From positions 1 through 5,325 of the forward strand of contig SKKM01000140.1 of NCBI GenBank assembly GCA_007121485.1: a DNA stretch of 5,325 nt, read 5' to 3'. Positions 1 through 5,325 of this stretch are shown here, one piece after another (position 1 is the first letter of the stretch; the number at the start of each line of letters is the position of its first letter). The DNA is from Wenzhouxiangella sp. GTDB lineage: Bacteria > Pseudomonadota > Gammaproteobacteria > Xanthomonadales > Wenzhouxiangellaceae. A program made the position numbers and the translations under genes. The notes beneath the pieces are model-generated. The model was not told the origin of the DNA. It searched no databases and saw nothing but the letters and a program-made list of their open reading frames with translations.

Positions 1-91
1 ACGAGTCTGATTCTGCGCCAACCAACAAAGGGCGTGCAGGCACGGAAAAAAGGAAATTTTCCTGCAAGCCCGGTTGTCGAAGTTGCGTCGA

Positions 92-121
92 TTGACAGTC
101 GAGGGCGCCTTACGCGACATT
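92..121 (+). promoter_or_regulatory. Candidate sigma70 promoter for the membrane protein gene
   Basis: A perfect -35 hexamer TTGACA lies at 92-97. With an 18-base spacer, the best -10 candidate is GACATT at 116-121, which matches the TATAAT consensus at only three of six positions. Transcription would then begin near position 128, about 67 bases before the ATG at 195. If real, this promoter rules out the in-frame TTG at 120 as a start, because that codon would overlap the -10 element. The -35 is seen directly; promoter function is inferred and the weak -10 keeps confidence low. Confidence 0.35.
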
Positions 122-181
122 GGGGCCGGACTCCTGCGGTTGCAGTCAGTTAGCGCACCAGCCTAAGGCAGTCTTGTACGC

Positions 182-188
182 GGACAGG
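182..188 (+). promoter_or_regulatory. Weak ribosome binding site that decides the start at 195
   Basis: GGACAGG at 182-188 ends six bases before the ATG at 195. Its AGG core has normal Shine-Dalgarno spacing but matches the anti-SD poorly. It supports ATG 195 over the upstream in-frame TTG at 120, where no purine-rich site is seen. Confidence 0.4.
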
Positions 189-194
189 CTTTGG

Positions 195-2009
195 ATGCGA
201 ACGGTTCTCATAATTGCCTACCTTGCCCTGATTTCCCTGGGCGCGATCTTTCTCCGAGAGTCGGACGGGCCGTTCGGGCTGGCGACGTTGTTTCTGGTTC
301 TGGCCCTGCCGGCCGGGATTTTCTCTGCCTATTTGGCCACTCTGCGCCGAATCCACTGGCTGACCCTGTGGTCCGCCGACTCCCTGGCTGTCCGTTGGCT
401 CTCCGGGTCGTGGCTGCGCCTGCTTATCGCGCTGTTGCTGGCTTTTCTGGCGGCGGGGCTGCTGTCGGTGCGGTTGTCCGTAGCCGGCTGGCTGGATCTT
501 TCGTTGATCGCAATCTGTATCTCGGTTGTTCTTGTTCTCAGGTTTTTTCTGAGTGCCTGGCTTCTGGGCCAACTCAACCCGATCTATCGTCACGGGCATT
601 CGCTCTTCCTGATCGCGATTCTTTCTGCGGTCCTGATGAGTGTCCTGGATCCGCCGGCGCGACTCGCCTTGGGTGGCTTTCCAGGCTATGCGACGGTGCA
701 GGATGCGATAAATGCCCTGCGCGCAGGATCAAACTGGCTCGGGACGAGCGCGCTTGCTGAGTGGGCATGGAGTATTGGCAGCTACTGGGCCGGGCTTGAG
801 CGGTTTTTGCTTGGGCGCCTGTTGATGGATCCAGGCTGGTCCAGTTGGCTGGGGCTGCTGGCAGCTGCCGCGCTCAAGTTCCCGCTGTATCTCGCTGTCA
901 GTTTCAGCGTTTGTGCCTTCATGCTGCCCAGGCGCGAGTACCGGCGAATGCTGCAACCGAGCACGTCGGAAGAAGCCGTCCAGGGCCCTACAGTTGCCGG
1001 AATCGCGCTGACCAGCGCAACGGTAACCATCGCCATTCTGTTCATCTACTTTCCCTTGATTGCCGTTATCGAGGGTGCGCTTAAGGATCGGAGCGAAGAA
1101 CTCAAGCCCGAGTTGGTCCTTGCGCGGGCGGTCGAAATGATTGGAGGTCAGCCGCACGCAGTCGGAACCATGGACCGCATCGCCGAAGAAGCGGCATCGC
1201 AGCTGCAGGCTCAGGCTGAGCTTCTAGGCCCCATCGATGCAGCTCTGAGCGCAGGCTTTTCCCAGATGCGAGACAGCGTCGAGGTCTATCTGGACTGGTA
1301 TTACAGTCTGCCCGGTGAGTGGAGTCGAGTTGCGATGCTGCTGACGGGAAACATTGAAAGCTTGCTGACCGACAGGCTGTCTGCGTCACTGAGCGCTGGA
1401 GAGCCTTTTGCCGCTTTCGAAAAAGAATTCGCCGCCGCCCTTGAGCAGCATGCCGAGCGGTTGGAAACCTTCCGCGCCTCCGCCACCGCGATTCTGGATA
1501 CGAGCCGAATTCAGTTGGCGGAAGGCGAGGAAGTCGATGTGGTCGCCCGGGTGGAACGCGATGCGTTGTTGACGCTGCCCTCCCATTCAGGCCTGACGAC
1601 CATAGAGCAGCGCTTGGGCGTTACCGCGGCAACCACCGGAATCTCCGGAGTGATCGCCGCCGCTGCGACGCGACAGATCCTTTTGAGGGCGGCGACGAGG
1701 GGGACGATACGGAGCGCGGCACAGGCGCTGGTTCGTCTTGCCACGATCAGGGCGGGCTCGGCCGGCGGGGGCGGGGCCCTGGGTGCCTTGATTGGGGGTG
1801 GGGTTGGCTCCGTGGTCCCGGGTATCGGGACTGCGATTGGTGCTGCTATCGGCGGTGCCATCGGAGGATTGGTGGTGGGGTTCGGCGCCGAATTCCTGAT
1901 TCTCAAGCTGGAAGAGCTGTGGGCTCGGGACCGGCACCGGCAAGAGCTGATTGCCGCCATTGATGAGGCCGAAGCGACACTGCGTGAGCGGTTCGGGTTG
2001 GCCGAGTAG
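195..2009 (+). CDS. Uncharacterised polytopic inner-membrane protein with C-terminal glycine zipper
   Basis: I do not recognise this 604-residue protein as a named family. The reading frame stays open back to a TTG at 120. I chose ATG 195 because it has a spaced AGG, begins directly before the first hydrophobic helix, and lies downstream of a TTGACA box. Hydrophobic segments fall at about residues 3-20, 29-48, 74-93, 101-123, 135-151, 219-244 and 266-291. Arg-rich loops after the second (RR, R, R) and sixth (RREYRR) segments suggest a cytoplasmic N-terminus by the positive-inside rule. That would place the mainly helical domain at about 292-475 in the periplasm. It contains a Trp/Tyr-rich stretch, LDWYYSLPGEW, near 366-376. 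A short hydrophobic segment (about 475-491) and an Arg-rich linker follow. Next comes a glycine-rich region (521-569) with glycines every fourth residue at 530/534/538 and 545/549/553/557, then a charged helical tail. Glycine zippers pack membrane helices and occur in channels, pore-formers and membrane-inserting toxins, but no function is shown here. The gene lies 168 bases before the DUF4438 gene, so co-transcription is uncertain. Confidence 0.85.
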   Translation: MRTVLIIAYLALISLGAIFLRESDGPFGLATLFLVLALPAGIFSAYLATLRRIHWLTLWSADSLAVRWLSGSWLRLLIALLLAFLAAGLLSVRLSVAGWLDLSLIAICISVVLVLRFFLSAWLLGQLNPIYRHGHSLFLIAILSAVLMSVLDPPARLALGGFPGYATVQDAINALRAGSNWLGTSALAEWAWSIGSYWAGLERFLLGRLLMDPGWSSWLGLLAAAALKFPLYLAVSFSVCAFMLPRREYRRMLQPSTSEEAVQGPTVAGIALTSATVTIAILFIYFPLIAVIEGALKDRSEELKPELVLARAVEMIGGQPHAVGTMDRIAEEAASQLQAQAELLGPIDAALSAGFSQMRDSVEVYLDWYYSLPGEWSRVAMLLTGNIESLLTDRLSASLSAGEPFAAFEKEFAAALEQHAERLETFRASATAILDTSRIQLAEGEEVDVVARVERDALLTLPSHSGLTTIEQRLGVTAATTGISGVIAAAATRQILLRAATRGTIRSAAQALVRLATIRAGSAGGGGALGALIGGGVGSVVPGIGTAIGAAIGGAIGGLVVGFGAEFLILKLEELWARDRHRQELIAAIDEAEATLRERFGLAE

Positions 2010-2029
2010 CAGGTCGAGTCGTTTGTGCC

Positions 2030-2092
2030 GGACCGATCTGGAAAATCACGGTGCGGGTAATACGGTCGCCTGATCGGTGCCTGCATCGGTCC
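2030..2092. repeat. Short competing inverted repeats in the intergenic gap
   Basis: GGACCGAT at 2030-2037 is perfectly complementary to ATCGGTCC at 2085-2092. The overlapping ACCGATC at 2032-2038 is complementary to GATCGGT at 2072-2078. The left arm could therefore pair with either right arm, but not both at once. Loops would be 47 or 33 bases and there is no T-run, so this is not a standard intrinsic terminator. It could be an operator with ATCGGT half-sites, an RNA switch, or chance. The pairings are seen; any function is speculative. Confidence 0.25.
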
Positions 2093-2122
2093 ATTACAAG
2101 TCTGTTGGGGACACCCGCGCCG

Positions 2123-2148
2123 TTGGCGCAGCCATGATCCGCTACCAT
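2123..2148 (+). promoter_or_regulatory. Weak promoter candidate upstream of the DUF4438 gene
   Basis: TACCAT at 2143-2148 matches the -10 consensus at four of six positions. TTGGCG at 2123-2128 could act as a -35, but the spacer is only 14 bases, shorter than the usual 16-18. If used, transcription would start near 2155 and leave a leader of about 23 bases before the ATG at 2178. The 168-base gap after the preceding gene makes a separate promoter plausible, but this assignment is tentative. Confidence 0.2.
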
Positions 2149-2177
2149 CGGGTCTGGTCCATTTCCCATCAAGAGCG

Positions 2178-3146
2178 ATGATCAAGCTGAACCTGTCCGC
2201 CCCCGTGCTGGCCCTGGGCATCATTGTGGCTACCCAGGCACTCGCCCTGCAGCCCATCGAGTTCAACGAGGATGAACTGGTCATCCAGGCGGTACAGGGC
2301 GAGATCGCGCCGCCGGCCATCCGGGAGAGCATTTACCGCGTCCATGCCGACGGCGAGGTGGTTTTGCTGCCCGGCACCGGCTCGATCACCTACAACTTTC
2401 GCACCGGCGACAGCGCCGTGCGCATGGCCGGCAATCACGTCGAGCCGGCGGTCAGCCTGTACAACCTTGGTCGCGACGGCAGTCGGACCGGCAACGACAA
2501 TCGGGCGCTGAATGCGCTGAGCATGATCGGCAACGAGGTCCGGATTCTCAGCGGTGCCGCGGCCGGAGCATCCGGCTGGGTGGTTGGCAAGCACGGCGGG
2601 GTCGAGCACGTGATGGTCGATTTCGACCCCGATGTTTACTACGATCTTGCCATCGGGAACCTGATGCAGATCCGCACCGTCGGTGCCGGGATGCGTCTGA
2701 CCAATGTCGAGGGCGTGCGGGTGTTCAACAGCAGCCCGGCACTGATCGAGGCACTCAACCGCAACGGCGCGGGCATTACCGAGGACGGCAAGCTGCGCAT
2801 TGGCGTGACCCACAGGATTCCCGCCAAGATCATGGGCTCCGGCCTGGGCCGGGATCACGTGTTCACCGGCGATTACGACATCCAGATGTTCGACGAGGAA
2901 GTCAACGAGCGCTACAACCTGCACACCCTGCGCTTCGGCGATATCGTGGCGATCATGGATGCCGACCATTCCTACGGTCGGATCTGGCTGGGTGGCGCTG
3001 TCTCGATTGGCATCGTCTCACATGGCCGTAGCGATTCAGCTGGCCACGGGCCCGGGGTGACCACCCTGTTTACCTCGCGTGAGGGCAGGATCGAGCCGGT
3101 GATCGATGCCGACGCCAACCTGAAGAACCTGCTGGGTATACCCTGA
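2178..3146 (+). CDS. DUF4438 family protein with Sec signal peptide
   Basis: The 322-residue protein matches my recollection of the DUF4438 family, whose function is unknown to me. Family-like blocks run through its whole length: LPGTGSITYN (64-73), GNHVEPAVS (85-93), GKHGGVEHVMVDF (137-149), MGSGLG plus GDYDIQ (219-236), LRFGDIVAIMDADHSYGR (251-268) and AGHGPGVTTLFTS (288-300). These are rich in His, Asp and Gly, which might suggest metal or ligand binding; that is inference. Residues 1-23 look like a Sec signal peptide: Lys-3, a hydrophobic core at about 6-19, and an ALA cleavage motif before Leu-24. The mature protein would therefore be periplasmic or secreted. ATG 2178 is the only good start, since the next Met is residue 83. 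The only SD-like sequence, AAGAG at 2171-2175, is just two bases from the ATG, so initiation is probably SD-independent or inefficient. The gene appears full length and converges with the minus-strand gene, with an 82-base gap. Confidence 0.93.
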   Translation: MIKLNLSAPVLALGIIVATQALALQPIEFNEDELVIQAVQGEIAPPAIRESIYRVHADGEVVLLPGTGSITYNFRTGDSAVRMAGNHVEPAVSLYNLGRDGSRTGNDNRALNALSMIGNEVRILSGAAAGASGWVVGKHGGVEHVMVDFDPDVYYDLAIGNLMQIRTVGAGMRLTNVEGVRVFNSSPALIEALNRNGAGITEDGKLRIGVTHRIPAKIMGSGLGRDHVFTGDYDIQMFDEEVNERYNLHTLRFGDIVAIMDADHSYGRIWLGGAVSIGIVSHGRSDSAGHGPGVTTLFTSREGRIEPVIDADANLKNLLGIP

Positions 3147-3164
3147 GGCACGACAACTGTCGGA

Positions 3165-3220
3165 AGGCGACCGGCAAGTCCTGTCCTTTTGGCACAGCCA
3201 GAGACACAGGCTTGTCGCCT
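3165..3220. terminator. Nested inverted repeat between convergent genes, possible bidirectional terminator
   Basis: Three stems nest inside one another. The outer stem pairs AGGCGAC (3165-3171) with GTCGCCT (3214-3220). The middle stem pairs CCTGT (3180-3184) with ACAGG (3206-3210). The apical stem pairs TTTTGGC (3187-3193) with GCCAGAG (3197-3203), including two G-U pairs and a three-base ACA loop. An asymmetric internal loop of 8 and 3 bases separates the outer and middle stems. It fills most of the gap between the two stop codons, where a shared terminator is expected. Neither side has a convincing U-tract, so a canonical intrinsic terminator is not shown. Confidence 0.35.
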
Positions 3221-3228
3221 GAGAAGCC

Positions 3229-5325
3229 TCAGTGGACTCGATCTCCAAGTAATGCCGCCCGCGGGAACGACAGCTCCAGGCCGCGGATTACCCCGCTGCG
3301 CCGAAACAGCTCGGCACTGGCTTCCGCGGACAATTCGGTCCGGGCGCTCGAATGCCGGCTGCCGTCGCGGTCGATGATCGTCAGGGTCGCGGCCCGGCTG
3401 TCGTCCAGGCGGTAGAGGATCGGGACCTGGCACCAGGTGAAGGCCAGTGAGTCGGCGGGCAGCTCGATCTCCTGCCATCGCCCGTCAACATCCAGGTAAC
3501 GGAAGCGGCCGGGCTCGGCCAGGAACTCGCGCACGCGCAGCAGGGCCGGCTCGAAGCGGGCGATGCCGTTCTCCACGCGCACGCCTAGTTCGCCGAAGCG
3601 GGTCAGGATTTCTTCCTTGACCTGGCCGGTCATGCCGGGCTGCTGCGCGCCGGCATGAGCCGGCGTGTGCGAGTAGGGGTCGGTGGGGAAGGCGCCGTAT
3701 TCGGACGGGGTCTTGTTGAAGCCCAGGCCTTCGCGAACGCGATAGTAGAGCTGGCCCAGGCGCTCGGCGGCGGACGCCTCGCCCCGGTCCAGCGCGGTGA
3801 GGAAGTTCTCCTGCACGGCCAGCAGCAGCTTGGCCACCATGTGCCAATAGATCGAGCCCAGGCCCTCGAACCCGAACATGGTCCCGGAGCGGCCGGTGAA
3901 GGCCTTGTGCTGGAAGACCTGTTCGTACAGGTCCGCCAGCGCTCGTCGCGCGTCTTCGGCCTCATTGCCGTATTCCTCGACCAGGCGGTCGATCTGCGCG
4001 TGCAGGTCGGCGACGTTGCGGAACTCGGCGCTGAAGCGCAGCTGGCCGTCGGCGTCGCGCAGCACGATGCGTTCGTCGCCACGCGACAGCATGTAATCGA
4101 TGAAGGGCAGGGCAGAAGCCTGTTCCTCGCTGATCCGGTTCTTCTCCAGGAAGGACGGCAGGGCGCGGTCCGGGTACAGCATGAAGCTGTGCTGATCCGG
4201 CCGGTAGACGTCGCTTCTGAACAAGACCTCGAGGATCTCGATCGCGGCGTCCGGCGCGATGGCGCCGGAGCTGAGCACGGCGACCTGGCCCTCCAGCATG
4301 GGGTACAGGTGCTCGATCTCGACTTTGTCTTCCAGCAGGTGCAGCAGGTTGTAGGCGTGGTACAGGCCATCGTCGCGCCGGTTGCTGGCGATGCTGTGGT
4401 CGATGATGCCCAGCGCGTCCGCCAGCAGTTGCCGGATTCCTTCGGCGGGCTGCTCCACCTTGCCGGAATAGCCATCGCGGTTGTAGACGGCCGCGCGGTA
4501 GCGGCTGGCGGCCTGCCCGAGTTCCGACAGCGCCTGGTAACGGGATTCGGCATCAAGGCGATCGGGTCTCTGTTTCCGGCGCAGTCTTGAAAGGGCTTCA
4601 GCGGTCTCTATCAGCCACTGATTGACCTCGGTCGACAGACTGAACGCATCGTCTTCTTCGGCGATCAGGTCGGCCAGAAACGCGATGTAGCGCCGCATGT
4701 AATAGAGCGTGACCATGGACAGCCCGTGGCCGACCAGCGCGTTGTTCGCGTCGTTCCACTCCGGACGCTGGGTATTGAGCCAGATGCCGCCGTCGACCAC
4801 CAGGTTGCCGAGCTTGGCCAGCAGGGGCACCAGGAGCTTCTCGAGCAGGTTGACCTGGTAGACCTGCTGATTGTCGTCCAGCACCAGCTTGCCGTCGGCG
4901 CCGATGTCGGCCACGCGCTGCTCGATCGCTCGTGCCAGGTCTTCGTCGTAGAGCACCGTGTTCTTGGGATCGTTCAGCAAGTCCTCGAACGGCTTGATGC
5001 GGTAGGGCACGTTGGCGTAGCTGAACAGTTCTTCGCGCAGCAGGCTGTGCAGTCTTGCCGGGTGGAGATGGCCGGAGAGTTCCAGCAGCTTCTGCAGGTA
5101 GATGATCTGGTGGTCGCCCCAGTAGCCGATGTAGCTCCAGGGATCCTCGGGGTCCTCGACTTCCCAGTCGATGCCTTCCTTCATGATCCGGTACGGGTTG
5201 TAGCCGTCCATGGTCGAGGCGTTGACGAACTTGGCGATCATGTTCTCGATGAACGCCGGAAAGCTGAAGGCCAGGGCTTCCCAGTTCTGGAAGATGTCGC
5301 GCCAGTTGCCGGCGTAGCTGAGCAG
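3229..5325 (-). CDS. Large protein resembling (alpha/alpha)6-barrel carbohydrate-active enzymes, C-terminal 698 residues (5' partial)
   Basis: The frame is open from the right window edge to the TGA at 3229-3231. The Met at 5241 is internal: 28 in-frame codons precede it, including NWRDIFQNWEAL, which continues smoothly into the next block. The real start lies outside the window. Counting from the edge, notable blocks are NASTMDGYNPYRI (35-47), PWSYIGYWGDHQIIYLQ (62-78), RPEWNDANNALVGHG (187-201), DGLYHAYNLL (319-328), GLGSIYWHMVAKLL (488-501) and GFNKTPSEYGAFPTDPYSHT (535-554), followed directly by the conserved-looking PAHAGAQQPGMTGQVKEE (555-572). Many Trp/Tyr/Asp residues within mainly helical sequence, followed by a beta-rich C-terminus (about 605-690), recall six-hairpin glycosidases and GH94-type phosphorylases. 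The WND in EWNDANN recalls the DWND motif of GH94, where Asp is the catalytic acid. I recall similar sequences annotated only as hypothetical proteins. I see no membrane segment in this part. The reading frame is secure; the enzyme-class link is tentative. Confidence 0.92.
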   Translation of the reverse strand: MLSYAGNWRDIFQNWEALAFSFPAFIENMIAKFVNASTMDGYNPYRIMKEGIDWEVEDPEDPWSYIGYWGDHQIIYLQKLLELSGHLHPARLHSLLREELFSYANVPYRIKPFEDLLNDPKNTVLYDEDLARAIEQRVADIGADGKLVLDDNQQVYQVNLLEKLLVPLLAKLGNLVVDGGIWLNTQRPEWNDANNALVGHGLSMVTLYYMRRYIAFLADLIAEEDDAFSLSTEVNQWLIETAEALSRLRRKQRPDRLDAESRYQALSELGQAASRYRAAVYNRDGYSGKVEQPAEGIRQLLADALGIIDHSIASNRRDDGLYHAYNLLHLLEDKVEIEHLYPMLEGQVAVLSSGAIAPDAAIEILEVLFRSDVYRPDQHSFMLYPDRALPSFLEKNRISEEQASALPFIDYMLSRGDERIVLRDADGQLRFSAEFRNVADLHAQIDRLVEEYGNEAEDARRALADLYEQVFQHKAFTGRSGTMFGFEGLGSIYWHMVAKLLLAVQENFLTALDRGEASAAERLGQLYYRVREGLGFNKTPSEYGAFPTDPYSHTPAHAGAQQPGMTGQVKEEILTRFGELGVRVENGIARFEPALLRVREFLAEPGRFRYLDVDGRWQEIELPADSLAFTWCQVPILYRLDDSRAATLTIIDRDGSRHSSARTELSAEASAELFRRSGVIRGLELSFPRAALLGDRVH

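Noticed and set aside
35..66. Hairpin AGGAA/TTCCT (51-55 with 59-63) beside an A-run, and TGCAGG/CCTGCA (35-40 with 61-66)
   Set aside because: The U-tract would follow the hairpin only on the minus strand, where no gene feeds into it from the right. The two hairpins share bases and exclude each other; the plus-strand version has no T-run.
1..153. Open plus-strand frame from the left edge to a TAG at 151-153, possibly the tail of an upstream gene
   Set aside because: Only 50 codons, Arg/Lys-rich with no recognisable motif. It overlaps the TTGACA box and ends in the leader of the next gene. A tail cannot be excluded but is not supported.
120..194. TTG-initiated 25-residue N-terminal extension of the membrane protein
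   Set aside because: There is no ribosome binding site, it overlaps the candidate -10 region, and the extension has a poor, Cys-containing composition before a clean membrane helix starting at ATG 195.
1511..2332. 273-codon minus-strand frame spanning the intergenic gap
   Set aside because: The translation is a low-complexity Ala/Pro/Ser/Arg-rich product overlapping both plus-strand genes, with no coherent domain.
2169..2969. 266-codon minus-strand frame opposite the DUF4438 gene
   Set aside because: It is codon-aligned antisense to a recognised family gene; its His/Asp/Val-rich translation is the expected mirror of GTG, GAC and ATC-type sense codons.
3655..4590. 311-codon open frame on the plus strand, antisense to the large minus-strand gene
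   Set aside because: Its codons are exact reverse complements of the sense codons, so the lack of stops follows from rare TTA, CTA and TCA codons in a GC-rich gene. Its translation shows no motif.

Overview
The window looks like chromosomal DNA from a GC-rich Gram-negative bacterium. Both complete genes encode envelope-directed products: a polytopic membrane protein and a protein with a Sec signal peptide. Third codon positions are mostly G or C. A gammaproteobacterial source is a reasonable guess from the general look of the sequence, but no marker gene fixes the taxonomy.

Layout: (1) Positions 1-194 are non-coding or leader sequence with a consensus -35 hexamer. (2) A plus-strand gene at 195-2009 encodes an unrecognised protein with about seven N-terminal membrane helices, a helical soluble domain that is probably periplasmic, and a C-terminal glycine zipper. 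(3) A 168-base gap carries short competing inverted repeats and a weak promoter candidate. (4) A plus-strand gene at 2178-3146 encodes a DUF4438-family protein with a signal peptide. (5) An 82-base gap between convergent genes holds a nested inverted repeat. (6) A minus-strand gene runs from the right edge (5325) to 3229. It is the C-terminal 698 residues of a large protein that resembles (alpha/alpha)6-barrel carbohydrate-active enzymes; its N-terminus lies outside the window.

The three genes do not form an obvious operon or recognised system. The first two share a strand but are separated by 168 bases, and the third converges on them. I see no transposase, integrase, tRNA, rRNA, CRISPR array or phage gene. 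The most unusual items are the uncharacterised membrane/glycine-zipper protein and the export signal on the DUF4438 protein. I found no convincing evidence for a new multi-gene system.
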